From the NCBI RefSeq assembly GCF_032062135.1, contig NC_092859.1, positions 72,519,972-72,583,971 of the forward strand: a stretch of DNA of 64,000 bases, given 5' to 3'. Positions 24,345 through 36,765 of this stretch are shown one piece after another. Source of the DNA: Pyxicephalus adspersus (Eukaryota > Chordata > Amphibia > Anura > Pyxicephalidae). A program made the translations under genes and the position numbers. The notes below the pieces were generated by a model that was not told the DNA's origin, did no database searches, and worked only from the letters and a program-made list of their open reading frames with translations. Position 1 is the stretch's first letter; each line of letters starts with the position of its first letter.

Positions 24345-24862
24345 TATCATAACAAACATATGGTAGATGCAGGTTGTACATGAACATAGCAGGTTCTGAA
24401 AGCATGCATTGCTAATTATTTATTAAGAAGTATTATCAATTTTTTTTATATTAATCGATGGGGCTAATATGCTAAAAGTCTCTAAAGTAGGTTTTTTGAA
24501 TATAGCATTTCTTTTAGTGGAGCTATTCTCATCATATGTTCTGGTGGGACACCAAACATCCTATTTTGTTACTAACCATGATACTGTATATAAAATAAGT
24601 TAGCTTAACAAAACTGGATCCTACAAAATGAGTAGACGTGCATGTTCTCTCAATATTGAAATAAATATTCAAACTTCTTTGTCATAGGATGCTTGAATTC
24701 TGACAAGAATTAATTATTTGCCAACCACTGAATAAGGAAGATAACAAAATCTGCCTTGAGCTTAATTCTAAGCCTATATAAGGGGGATGGAAAACACTGT
24801 ATTCTTTAGGGACAAGTTCAAATCCGTTAAGCTTATTAGCTTCACTCACATCTTGTTTCATC
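24345..24862 (+). promoter_or_regulatory. Promoter and 5' UTR of cluster gene 1 (copy P2)
   Basis: Collinear with 49240-49709 over about 500 bp. The most conserved stretch is ggatgcttgaattctgacaa at about 24688 (with the near-palindrome ttctgacaagaa), then gccaaccactgaataaggaag. A TATA box (cctatataaggg) lies at about 24773, roughly 85 bp before the ATG. The 5' UTR ends attagcttcactcacatctt and is almost identical in both gene copies. Selection or recent duplication could both explain the identity. Confidence 0.7.
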
Positions 24863-25995
24863 ATGAAGATCGCAGTTAACTTCCTTTTTCTGGACATCTG
24901 TAGCTTTTTTTGTAAGGGTAACCCTTATAATGCTTTGTGCTATTTTGGGGGAACCAGGATTAGTGCAGCACACACAGTAAAGTTTCAAAAAGTATTTTTT
25001 TATTCAACACAAAAACAGCCTTTTTCAGCAAACAAAGTGATCAAACTTTGCTTTCCTTTAGCAGAAAAACAACAACACAGATTTACAGACTGCAAACTAA
25101 TACAAAGTCCTAAACTGCCAAAGATATGATCCCAAACTGGAGAATTTGTAGCTTCCAGAGGTGTTTTCGACTATCGATCCAGAGTTTTAGCACCAAATTC
25201 TTATAGTATGTTACAACACCTAAGCATTCATTCTAACTCAGGCAATACAAACCTCCCAGAAATCCCTGGGAATATAAAGCCATACCTGCCAGCACAAGTA
25301 ACACACTGAACCCTGTCTGGCTGAGGCTTCCTCCTTAGGCAGGTTCTTGGGTGGAATTAAAGGCCCACCAAACCTTCCCTTTCATCTATTGTCCCTATTA
25401 ACATGCAATCTTTGGTTGCCATAATACTTTGAGCTAACTTTTCCAGTACCCTGACAGTTGTCTAAGAGGACAAGAGGCCAGACAGAGGCCACAAATGTAG
25501 GAAATATATTGCCCATTCATAACCCATCCCTGAATTCTTGCAGAGCTAAAATTTAAGCACTTAAAACTGATCTCTGGGATAGTGTTACATTAGGTGACAA
25601 TATCATGCTTTACAAGGTAAGAAAGACAACCTGTATGATGAGTTATCGAGAGTGGAAAAGGGGATTCGTTTTCGGCCAAAAATTAGCCTTTACGTGGATG
25701 TAATTCCTAACCTAAGACGTATAATATTCCAAATTACTGTAAAGAATAAACAACTGCCATGTGCTTACTTTTTTTTTTGAATGTTTACACCTACTTTATT
25801 CTTTTTTGTATAACAGTGTTACTAACCAATTACTTTGTAGCCAATAGATTTCCTGATGGTTATAATAGTAGACTATGTCAGTGCAATATAAGCAGCTGCT
25901 CATTGTCATCTTTAGGAGAACAATGCAGGAACACAACTAGTATACAGGGACAGACCATTGTCTCAATCTCATCTGAATCTCATTCAAAGGGTTAA
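24863..25995 (+). CDS. Small secreted Cys-containing protein, two exons (cluster gene 1)
   Basis: Exon 1 is 24863-24911: ATG plus 16 codons of a signal peptide (MKIAVNFLFLDICSFF), ending in phase 1 at a good donor (t|gtaagg). Exon 2 starts after an acceptor (tttgtataacag) at 25817, keeps the frame, and runs to the stop at 25993-25995, giving about 75 residues. Exon 2 has cysteines in the pattern C-x-C-x(4)-C-x(8)-C and is Ser-rich. A phase-1 intron right after the signal peptide and clustered cysteines followed by Ser-rich sequence are loosely like three-finger proteins (Ly6/uPAR, PLA2-inhibitor-like), which form tandem families in amphibians, but the count is too low for a full domain. Further exons may be missing or the reading may end early. 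Evidence for a gene: matching promoter, exon 1 and exon 2 in the second copy at 49.7 kb. Function unknown. Confidence 0.5.
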
Positions 25996-27303
25996 ATAGA
26001 GGTTTTGCTTCTAGAAATTTGAATAAAGACAAAAACAGCTGTAAGTAATTTATAATTTGTAGATGTTGATGATTAAATAGAAAAGGGAATGGATACACCG
26101 AGTATGTATAAAGATACAGTTTAGGACTGGAATGCCAAATTGTAATTGCTAAAACAATACTAGTTTTAGTTCTTTATTATCCAATTTTACTAATTTATGT
26201 CTCCCAGTCCTGTTAGTAAATTAAACTAACATGACTGAGTACACAATTTGTACTTTCTACTGTATTATGCTTTTCTCATGATTTCTTCAATTACAATATC
26301 TGACTAGTTGACATAATTACATTTCAGTTAAACTTAACTTTTCTTTATCCTGATTTGTTTTCTAGTATTAATACAGCTTCAAAAATGTCTTTTTTAGAAA
26401 CCAAAACTGGACAGGTCTAGGCCTCGTTCGTCCTGAATAATTTGTATGTAATAAATCAGTTGATGATTGTTTTATAGTAATATATGTTGTCTTGTATGGC
26501 ATTTTCCAACTTTGAAATTCTAAGAATCATATAACACTCATGCTCTTGAACTGAAGAAATGTCATTCAACAGATTACTTATAAATGTTTAGAAGTAGTAT
26601 ATAGAGGTTATAATAAATAGCTAAATTAGTAAAATGTTATAGTTTGTGTACAAATGTACCTCCCCACATGACAGTGCCTAAATTTGCTTAGATGCTACGC
26701 ACAGCACTGCAGGGTTGGCATTAAGGGGGGAACAAGTGGTACTGCTATATGGGGCCCTGTCAAAACAGAGGCCCCACTGCCATCCAGCAAAGTCTATATA
26801 GCTCTGGAGCCACAGCCGCTGGCAGGTTTGCATCTAGTACTAGTACTTCTCAATGCTGCCCTTTGTAAATTTATTATATAGGGCCGCCTCAGGGAGACAC
26901 TACATGCAGCGCCCTCCAAGATGCAGCAGTTTCTGGCGCAAGGAAACAGTATTTGCACTGCAACTCCATTGCCAGTGTGATTTCAGTGCTTGTTCAGTTC
27001 TGCAGTAAAAAACAGGTGTCACCTTTCCTTGCCACCTCCTATGCTATAGCATAGCTACTATGCAATGGCTAATACAGTCTAACATAGGATAGATAGGCGT
27101 TTTAGGCGTTAATAGCTTAGTTCCAAAAAAAATGGATGCTGGGCATTAAAAAACACCTAAAAAAGTTGCAAGTGTCTGTACAAGCTTTTTTAGACTTTTT
27201 AGAATACGTGCTGTTCAAGTCTTTGCAGGCGGCAAAGGTTGCAAACACTGCATTTAGTGTTCAGAAAAAGGCATGGAAATGTTGCCACCGCCTGCTCCCT
27301 ATT
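25996..27303. other. No recognisable gene
   Basis: No further exon could be recognised downstream of cluster gene 1. Around 26680-26960 and 27080-27300 the base composition shifts (more GC; aggcgttttaggcgtt), suggesting old repeats of unknown class. Confidence 0.35.
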
Positions 27304-27400
27304 ACTGTATTTTTTGCCGTATAAGACGCACTTTTTCTTCCCCAAAACTGGGGGGGAAAAGTTAGTGCGTCCTATACGACAAATTTGTAAAAATACGGTA
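27304..27400. repeat. Short hairpin MITE (ccgtataagacgcac type)
   Basis: gccgtataagacgcac is mirrored by gtgcgtcctatacgac, and outer arms tactgtatttttt / aaaaatacggta pair as well. The loop is cttccccaaaactggggggg. This hairpin repeat is, from memory, common in vertebrate genomes. Confidence 0.7.
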
Positions 27401-29536
27401 TATAAAGGATAATGAACTAATCTATTCGGTCAAATGTTAACTGTTTTTGCAAGCATTTTTGAGCTGTAAATCTGCTTAGAAGATGGGGACAGATGTATAT
27501 CCCTGCCTTCTTTTGCAAATGCAGTATCTTTCTCTGTCACTAACTTCTGCTGGCAGAGCTGACAGTCTTCCCTATGGAAGCATTTTTAAGTGTTAACATA
27601 ACATCTTCAATTTATAAATTGCAATACTTTGCTAGGCTTTTGCAGCCACTTACAAAGGCCTTAAAGAGCCTAGCAGACACCACTGCTGCGTGCCTATTGC
27701 TCAGGAGCAATAAATGCCAGAATGTTCTGTTGTTGTTGTTTTTTTGTTTTTTTGTTTTTTTACCACTAATTTTACTGTGAGCAGATAAAAGAGGTCAGGT
27801 AGGGGGGAAGAGAAGGAAGTGGCTGGTTGTTTTGTTGTCTTGGTGTCACAGATAGCAGTAGAAAGATGTGAGATCATGAAGTTCCCCTATTGTGTGCTAA
27901 CAGCAGTACCCTCTCTGGCACACCTATTGATTATGTTTTGTCAATTTTTTCTACCCAACATAGTTTGCTCCTTGGATGGTAATAAACTAGAAGGGGGTTA
28001 AGGTTAGATACTGGGTAGGTACCAGGCAGGAGGGGTTAAGTTTGGGCACTAGGAGGTGAGTGGTTAGTTTAGGCATCAAGGATGGAGGTTTGAAAGTTAG
28101 GAGTGGGCAGCACTATGGAATTGTGACACTAGAAGTGGCAAAATCTGATAGAACCATGGCTCCCTCCTTCATGTGCTTTCCTATTCAGAAAACAGGTTTA
28201 CCCCCAAGTACTGTAACCATATGATAAGCCTATATTCATAGTTGATTGACTCCAGATTAATGTGTAATGTGTATTTAATGTGTATTAATAGGTCACAGCA
28301 CTTACAGGATCACGATGGCCTAAATAAATTCTGATAGCTGTATAAATGACAGTAGCATAGTATATACTTTTTCTAATTGCCAGGGTTGGATGTTGGATCT
28401 TTTCCACATTTCCATGCAGATCAAACTGTCCAGATATCTAACATAAGCAGCAGATAGAAATTGATTGAAATTGTAAAAGGATCTATGTACTTCCACAAAG
28501 TCTACACCACTTGTGTGAGCAGCTTATTAAAAATTGTGAGCCATGAGAGGACAATCTTTACATAGATGTTTGGATAGATGAACCCTCGTACACCACAACA
28601 CACCATGGGAAGCCATAAAAAGAGCCTGCTGCAGGTAGAGGTTTAGTCTCCTATTACACCTGGTTCCCTTGCTTGTTAGTCAATTCCCCAGCATTCAACT
28701 GACTCCTTTGCTAGCTAGGCTGGCTCTGTATCTGCATTCTTTGCTGTTTAGCCCAAATTCCATACATGCAACACCTACCTCTCTTGCTAGTTTAGCTAAT
28801 ACTTTTCATTAGGCAGCAAGGGAGCCAAGTTTAGCTGTTAAATCCAGGCTAATCTGCAATAAAGCCTGGTGGAAGTGAAGGGTCCAATCCAGCCATAAAG
28901 AGAACCAGATGGAAGTGGAAGGTCTGGTTAGCCAACAAGGAAGGCAGGTGCAAGTGGAACCTAACCTCATTTTGCAATGGCCTCCCTTTCTAACTAATCC
29001 AGACCCTTCACAAGCACCTTACTCCTTTGCTGGTTAACCCAAGACCTTTGACCGGACTTTTATCATGTTGGAACTAGAGGTGCTCAGTATACAAAAATTA
29101 TGAATTTTGATTGAATTTGGTCAAATGGTCGAGAAATTCGAATGGATTCGGAATTTGTATTTTTTTTATGATCCAATGTCCCAGCTTTTCTTGTTCGGTC
29201 GTCTAATATACTTGTCCATGTCCAGCAATCGAATAGGCTCAGCTCTACTATACCTGTCAGTGACAGGTATTGTAATATCCGATCGGAACTATGGTTGTTC
29301 AAACTCGAATGTCATGTTCAGATTAGCTCCTTTCTGAGTCAAAATCCTCTCCCGTTGGAAAACTTACAACCCCCATTAGTTGGAACTTTCAAACATTGGA
29401 GTCCAGTTCTGATAATAGCCCTGAGGGTATGGAAGAGTTCTTCCTTTGTACTTAGGTTTAGATAAACTTACTCATAAAAAATATCAGTAATTTTTTTTTT
29501 AAACCTTGTTGTTGGTTACACCAGTCTATCTATACA
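27401..29536. other. No recognisable gene
   Basis: Short ORFs only. At 29085-29160 repeated gaatt/attcg words resemble a TTCGAA-type repeat (compare 43650-43740 and 56680-56780). Confidence 0.35.
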
Positions 29537-29562
29537 AATATATATATATATATATATATATG
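29537..29562. repeat. (TA)n microsatellite
   Basis: About 13 ta dinucleotides. Confidence 0.9.
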
Positions 29563-30551
29563 TAGAATGTGCTCTGTTTGGGGTGCCTTATTTTCAACGA
29601 AGGACTTATAGATCAATAGATCTTATAAAAGGGTAAGGTTTATTTACAGCTTGGGATATTATATACATATAAGTTATAAGAGGAAGGAAAGAAGGTAAAG
29701 GGTTTATAGGAAGGGGATAGAAAGGGGTCTATCTCTAGCACATGGTCAATCTCTCTCACAACCATACACACCAGGGTTTTCTCTCCTTGAACCACTCCAC
29801 TCTGCAAATCCAAAGCAAATCAAATTGTTGATTTATCCCTGGTGAAGTCTTGATCAAGAGGTCACACAGATTGTCCTTGTCCCAGGCTTGGGATTGTTGT
29901 CACATACCTCTGCCCCCTCCAGGAAGACTGAAGCAATAGTAAACTGGTTTGGACAGGAACTTCCACTAGGTGGTCAAACTGGCCAAGGTGTTACTGATCC
30001 TCAGGCATCCACTCATGGAAGATCAATCATTCTCTCTGTTAGGCAATCTTTTGATGTTTGAGGGACTGTGTTTGTCTTCACAGATAATGAGCTTTATAGC
30101 TTGTTTCCAAGAAGGCAGAACTGTCTTTACATACGTCATATTCATATGAATTTTGGTTTCACAAAATAAAGGTAACAGAGACATTAGAAGATTCTTTAGC
30201 TGTCATAACTCTTGAAGACATTAATGTTAAGACTATTTTTAAGCTACAATATCCAGTTTATATCAGAGAGTTCCAGTGGATCTGTTTAAGCAAACAGGGT
30301 CATACTTAGGGCTTTGTCCCATACCAATCAAACATTTTGTTTTCAAGTGGAATGACTGTTGTGGACATCAGCAGCTCCATTGCTGTTATGAAATTCTGTC
30401 TTCTACATTGGCCCAACTATAAGTGTAAAAATAATAACACCCATTTTTCTGCAGCGTGCCACAATATTTGGCCCCAGATTTTGATGAGACACCCTGTTCA
30501 GGGAACATCGTCATGCAAAGTGGTATCTACTCTTTAGAGAAACAACCCCAA
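29563..30551. other. No recognisable gene
   Basis: Mixed composition with CT-rich parts near 29740-29960; possibly retroelement-derived, but no motif supports it. Confidence 0.3.
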
Positions 30552-30552
30552 T

Positions 30553-30615
<63 letters not shown>

Positions 30616-30616
30616 T
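30552..30616. repeat. (GATA)n microsatellite
   Basis: About 16 uninterrupted gata/taga units. Another short, interrupted gata stretch lies at 32036-32064, at the start of the hAT element. Confidence 0.95.
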
Positions 30617-31849
30617 TGTACTTAATCTCTACTCAAATCTCTAAACAGTGTACCATTGCATATGTTTGAAATGGTATTTTAAACCTGTGTACTTTTTGCA
30701 GAGTTCTCCTCCAAAAGAGACTGAATCTAAAAGGAAATGCCTTGGGGAAGTGTTGCTAAATAACTTGGTAATTTCCCTTGCTTTATTTTTTTATTAAACC
30801 TTTTGGAATAGGCCCATACTGTTTTGGGGACATATTTCTAAATTAAAGGATAATAACTAAATGCTAAAATTAATAGCTAAAACTAAAACATTGTTCATTG
30901 TTATTTCATTTAAATAAAAGTAATAAAACAATAGATAAGTAAACATGGTATTCTTAAAAAAAAGCAATGCCCACTAAATGTTTTTGTTTTAATAAAATCT
31001 AGGGTTATCCCGACTGCCATAACAAATTAGCAAGTCTGTAGTTTATTGGTATGGTTACTTTGAGTTATGTTTGTTTACATTCATTGTGAGTTATTTATAG
31101 TTAGGTATAGCATGTTGCTTCACTTTATAGTATTGTTTTATTGTGTTCGTTACAAAAATGTTTTCGAATACCCTCAATTTACCCAATTACAGATATTTTG
31201 CTTTTATACAGAGTGCAAGAAAAACTTTATTACTTATCACAGGGAATATGTTGTAAGCCTTGTACCTTTGCATGACTGCAGTTTTCCGCCCCACATTTGG
31301 CAGCAATTCCCAGCTGTTAAAATTAAGACTATATAACATTAACAATATATGTTAAATGTGGTTTTATAATTATTTTCTACACATGTCAACCAGTGACAGA
31401 TGTTGGGATAAACCCTGACAAGACGTACACCAGTTACCTTTTATGTACATTGTTTGAATCTTTACAACTACTCAATTCCTCTGCATTACAGTTTACACTA
31501 ATATAAGAAATATTTAGCTGGTTTTACAACATCTTTAGTTTTCCAATATTATTAATCAAGTGACCTTATAGTAAAAGGAACAGAGTTTGTTCGCCTAGAA
31601 TATGTTCAATCTGAATTAGCTGAATTATTAAAAACAATTCCTCTTCACCTTACTCAACCATTCATTTGCTATGATTTTTTTCTTTCACTTGCACATAAAT
31701 GGGCATTTAACGTTAACACATGTTCAATTTATTTATTAGCATTCTTGTAAGGTGTGCATTTATTTTCATTGTGAGTGTTCACTTTGCTAAGTAGGTCCTC
31801 TCCTCCTGTATCACTGTCTGTATTAGTCTGTCATTTTCAATCCCTATTT
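30617..31849. other. No recognisable gene
   Basis: AT-rich sequence with no feature that I can support. Confidence 0.4.
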
Positions 31850-31925
31850 AATGTACAGCGCTGCTTAATATGTTGGCGCTATATAAATCCTGTTTATTAA
31901 TAATAATAATAATAATAATAATAAA
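31850..31925 (+). repeat. Dispersed repeat with (TAA)n tail
   Basis: tacagcgctgcttaatatgt, then tggcgctatataaatcc and (taa)n. See 21670-21755 and 61185-61760 for relatives. Confidence 0.65.
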
Positions 31926-32027
31926 CATACTCTACTTCTTTAGTAAATCAACCTCATAACAGTCTAATGTTGCACATTATACTTGCCTTTAATGATGTGG
32001 CAAAAATTTAGACTACCATGTGAAATG

Positions 32028-34060
32028 CTAGCTAGCTAGATAGAAAGCTAGATAGATAGATAAATAGTCAGTCAGTGTGTTACATACACGCAGCCAGAGG
32101 CAGGGTCCTGTCGCTGACTGTGTGCACAGTATCACACTTGTACTGAGAGACAGACACACAGACTCAGTATATACTGCAGTATATAGTTTGTATACTGTGC
32201 TGCATATTACAAGCGTCACCACTAAAGCAAAGTGCTGCATACAATACAGCGCACTTGCATTTTTTATGTCAACCCCCCCCCCCCCAATCAAAAAATCCAC
32301 TTATTGTACAAATTGACATATACATATATCATATTAGCTACAAAGTATTTTGCAGGGTGTCAAGCCACATAAATAAAAACATTTGTACAATGTCTGGCCA
32401 AAGAGGAAAGGGCAGCTTTGGCAGGGGTGCTGGCAAGCAAACCAGTATGAGTTTGTTTTTAGCTGCAGACCCAAGAACAAGAAGCGCTGCTGTTCGTGGT
32501 GGGCGTCCATTATTGCCACAACAGGCAGAAGACGTAGTGGAGTACATGACCCAGCCTGGGTCTAGTGATTCTACCCCCTCTTCATCCCAGTCCCAGACAC
32601 AGGCCTTACAGGTGTCCCAAACAGTCCATGATACACCTGTTCCTCCTAGTTCCTCATCAGCAGCTGGAAAGTCACGTGTACGGCAGTATGTAGAGGAGTC
32701 CCACCAAGGGGTTGGAGAGGCGGAGTTACAAGCATTCATTGAAGATGCTCAGTTTTTTGAGTCATCTGACGAAGAGAGTCAGTTCACAGGCTTTCCCCCT
32801 AGTTACTTTTCACCAGAACACTCTGAGGCAGACGAGCCAATTCAAACTGGCTCCAAAAGGCCGCAGCTTCCTTTCGGCACATATAGGAAAACTGTCTCTT
32901 CTGATGATGATGATGATGTCCTTGATCCGACATGGTGCGAACAAGGAGATCATCATAAGCAGGAAAAAATGGAGGAGGAGGAAGAAGAGGAGGAGGATGC
33001 AGAGCCCCCTCAAAGGGTGAGAGGGAGGAAGAGGGTAAAAGCTGCCCACACTCTGCATTCTTCAATTACCAGTGAGGCACGTCATAGACGTAAATCGTCA
33101 GAAGCTGTCAACACAGCTATGCCTCAACAACCGTGGACCGCCATCACGAGCACCAGCTCCAGAGCACCTTTCGGCCCAGTTAAATGTTCGCCAGCGTGGG
33201 CATTTTTTAATGTCCACAGGACGTTATGCCTAAGTGACAGTACTTTGAAGAAAAATGTGTTCCTGCTTTGCATGAACACGTGTAGAGCAAAGTGTCCATG
33301 GCCCTGCAGCACTCAGTTTCTGGCAAGGTGCACCTGACAACCGACAGTTGGTCGAGCAAGCCTGGAGTGGGAAGATATATTTCCTTTACAGCTCACTGGG
33401 TAACTTTGGTGGCAGCAGGGGAAGATGCAGCTGCAGCAAGGCCTGCATATCTACCTCCGCCCAGAGCACATCACCATGCAATTTCCTCCTTAACCTCCAC
33501 TTCCACCTCCTTCTTTGAATCTTGTGCCTCAGCCTCTTCCTCAGCAACAACCTGCAGTTTGCTACTTCAGTGCACAATTCTGACGTTGCCACGCAGTCCT
33601 GAGGTTGCGAAGCCTGGGTTCCCCCAGCCACACGGGCGCAGCCATTCTAAGTGCCTTGCGGGAGCAGGAGGACAAATGGCTAACTCCCAACAGACTTTAG
33701 CCAGGCAAGGTCGTGTGTGGCAGCCCTGCGTTGTGGGAAACTCACACACGTACCTTGCCTGGCTCACGTCATGAACCACGTCATGGAGCGCTTCCTTAGA
33801 AATTACCCAGGCCTCCAGCCGCTGTTGCTGAAGGCCAGAAAGTTGTCAGCGCATTTCAGCCAGTTGTACACAGCCAGTGCCAGATTGGTGGAGTTACAGC
33901 GAAATCTCAACCTGCCAGTGCACTGGTTAATTTGTGATGTGGCCACACGTTGGAATTCCATATTTTACATGCTGCAGCGGCTGGGCCCGCACCGACGCAT
34001 GCAGCGACGTCGCCGGGAAACCCCAGAGATTGTCACTGCACACGCCAGATGAAGAAAAAA
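32028..34060 (+). mobile_element. hAT transposon remnant with acidic N-terminal region
   Basis: The leader at 32028-32389 is followed by an ORF from the ATG at 32390 to 33337 (about 315 residues). It begins MSGQRGKGSFGRGAGK, is rich in Ser, Gln and acidic residues (runs of Asp at about 32898-32920 and Glu at about 32970-33000), and ends near SPAWAFFNV, where a BED zinc finger would start. From 33292 another frame reads VHLTTDSWSSKPGVGRYISF, and from 33717 a third reads VPCLAHVMNHVMERFL and DVATRWNSIFYMLQRL, both hallmarks of hAT transposases. The BED finger is missing between the first two, an internal deletion, and at about 33985 the coding runs into a different CpG-rich repeat. The C-terminal dimerisation domain is absent. 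Confidence 0.8.
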
Positions 34061-34255
34061 GAGAGAAGACGTCTCCGGAGCTGCGGGGACAAGGTAAGTA
34101 TTTTGTTTTCAGTTGTAATCCGATTGTCATACAAGGTGGTATGACAATTGGATTGCAATACAACACTTGTTTATATTTTTAGCTACTCTGACCTTGGTTC
34201 GGGGTAACCGATAGTAGCAAGTTTACTTACCCCGAACCAAGGTCGGGCTAACCGC
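33985..34255. repeat. CpG-rich repeat with two hairpins
   Basis: Interrupts the hAT coding. It contains ttgtaatccgattgtcatac mirrored by gtatgacaattggattgcaa (about 34114-34160), and accttggttcggggtaa mirrored by ttaccccgaaccaaggt (about 34192-34243). The left part resembles, in reverse, 11160-11360. Confidence 0.6.
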
Positions 34256-35934
34256 CTGGGTGGGTAAATAGGGCATATCAGTACAAACATCTCATATCAT
34301 TTGTCTATAATGGTTTCAGGAAACCTGCAGTTACCTATGTCACCTGCTGGTGGCACTGTTATTTAACATATTCTGCATGTGCTTTCATTGGCAATCAGCA
34401 GGGGAATTTATGAAACCAAAGTATATATGTGTCGCATTATTTGAAGGTGTATAAATTTTGGCTTTACATGTTTCCTAGGACCTTAACATTGGTCATATAA
34501 ATGTGAATCCTTGAGTCCACACCTGGACTTGTACCTGTATCCAATTCCTTACTGGAAATCTTGTCCTTGCTTTGTTCTTGTTATTTTTTGCCCACTGTAT
34601 GTAGTTGTATTGAGTTTCCTGCCAGTGTATGTTTTATGGTTAGTTGCACTGTTGTTTGCTGTGTTTTTGTATGCATTCACTTTAAATAAACCCACCTAAC
34701 TTATCCCTGTCTGTGTGGCTATCTAGTATATGCTGCCAATGCCATTGTCTCCATCCTGGAGCCACACAACCTAGGTACCTTGTAGTCATTTAGTTCACCA
34801 TCATTAAAGTATTCTAGAGTCAAAAGTGAGGTCATCTGTCCTACAGGTAAAGGGGAACTATTACAATGTTTGGATGGGTCTACAGGAACAGAACAAAATT
34901 TGCAATGATAAGCATAACAAACTGCAACAATACCAATGAGAATATTTCCAGTGCAAAAAAAACCCTGTGGCATTAAAAAATGTTTGATTGACTATACATT
35001 AACTTTGATTTATAGAAAAAAACTTTTTTTTAATTTAGTTTGTTTCACTTAGGACATGTTAGCAGCACCAATACCTCACTCCAAACTGGGGTGACTAGAC
35101 AAGGACTAGAATGGAAAAGTGACATACAGGCAAAGGAAGGTCCTGGTAGTTAACAGACGGAGGAGGGTGACACAAAGCAAGGATAAGGAGCTGACCACTA
35201 TTACCAGCAATGAACATCTGGTCTGAGTCTCAATAAATACTGTGAAGTGGTTGACAGGCTGGATCGGGATGGCAGTGAGTGCTATATATTAATCAGCAAG
35301 GGAATTAATTTGATGTCTTTACCTCCCAGTGTGCAGTACCCGCACATAGAAGGTAAAGGCAAGAAAAAGACAGCTACTTGCTGGAATCTGATATTTTTAC
35401 TCATAATAAATTATAAAGAAAACCACTTTACATTCAGATTAGCATTAGATCAACAGTGAGGTTACTAAAAGTAACAGCTAGCTAGGATTAATGAACATTG
35501 GTTTTTAGCTACACAGGGCTTGGTGGTGGAACTCAAACAATCAAGTGTAGTGGAATATCAGAACCTGGAACCATACAGTAGTAGGTATAGGCCCTTGGAG
35601 CTGGAATGAACATTTCAGCATGTGGTGGCAGTGGGATACGTCCCGGATCTGCAGGACACTGTGATTGTGTTGTAATTCAGGAATATGGGAAGATTGGGGA
35701 TATAATTAGGAATGATCAAGCAATATTCAGAAAATTGTTTTTCATCAATCAAAGTTATTCCTCTTTTACTTTTTAAAAAGCCCTTAAATATATAATATTC
35801 AATATATAATATTAGGTTTCAGTAGGTATTCGTGTGCAAAGTTAGGGTAGAATTATAGACAGGTGTATGATTAACCAATTATACCAAACAGATGTTCATT
35901 ATTTTCATATGTAACACAGTCATTACCAATCAAA
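34256..35934. other. No recognisable gene
   Basis: Short ORFs without motifs. tctataatggtttcaggaaa near 34300 and surrounding sequence match no family that I know. Confidence 0.35.
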
Positions 35935-36765
35935 AACAGCTGTGAAACAAGTTTAAAACTGGATGAGGAACAGCCAAACAGCCTCAACGCTGCCAAGTTG
36001 AGGTTGTGGAAGACAGATTCATGTCACAGGACATACACCATAGCACAGCAACAAGACACAAGGTAGTTATACTAAATCACCAAGGTCTCTGCCCATCTGA
36101 AGACAATAATGATAATCCCAGGCAAAGGTTTCATTGCAGATTGGGGTCTCAAGATGTGCTGTTCAGTTTTATTGAGGGAATTAAAAACAGGCAATGTGGA
36201 GGACAGCTGACCTAGTGTTTGGTCAAGTAACACAGTGCAGCAAATGAACACATGGTGTTTACTTTACTCTGAAATCAGATATCAAGCACAGCCATATAGT
36301 TTAGAATTGGCGGAAACCCGCAGACCCACGTACACCCATTTTATAGGAGAATTGTGGCCACAAAGCAATACCTCCAAAGTGGAAAGGGCTAAGCAACGCT
36401 ACTATGCACTAAAACAGAAGAACTGGGGTGCAGAAAAAAAAAAAGCAAAACAGATTCAGTCATTCAAACTTATCTGTCATGCAATATAATCAGAGAGGTG
36501 TCTGGTTGGCCTCAAATTGATTCTGCAGCAGGACGACAACCCTGAACATACAGCCAATGTCAATAATAACTAAGCATAAAGAACAAGAAGGAGTCCTGGA
36601 AGTTATAGTATGGCCCACACAGAGCCCTGATCTCAACATCATCAAGATTGTCTGGGATTTCATTAAGAAACAAAAGGATATGAGGCAACCTACATTCACA
36701 GAGGATCTGTGGTTAGTTCCAGCTGCGTGTAAGTTTACTTATAGAAATTGATGCTGTTTTGAATC
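35935..36765 (+). mobile_element. Tc1-like transposon remnant, second copy type
   Basis: Decayed in all frames. The last ORF (36557-36751) reads EVIVWPTQSPDLNIIKIVWD, the W-P-x-Q-S-P-D-L-N-x-I-E box of Tc1 transposases with the catalytic acidic residue replaced (I-I-K). Upstream pieces fit the middle of the protein only weakly. It is clearly a different lineage from the element at 9066. No TIRs are found. Confidence 0.65.

Noticed and set aside
24863..25995. Ranid skin antimicrobial-peptide precursor
   Set aside because: The signal peptide and second exon do not resemble the conserved frog prepro region; no acidic spacer with Lys-Arg site.
30552..30616. GATA-factor regulatory cluster
   Set aside because: It is a simple GATA microsatellite; no other evidence of regulation.
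32273..32286. Poly-C run as a functional site
   Set aside because: A short homopolymer in the leader of a dead hAT element; no supporting structure.
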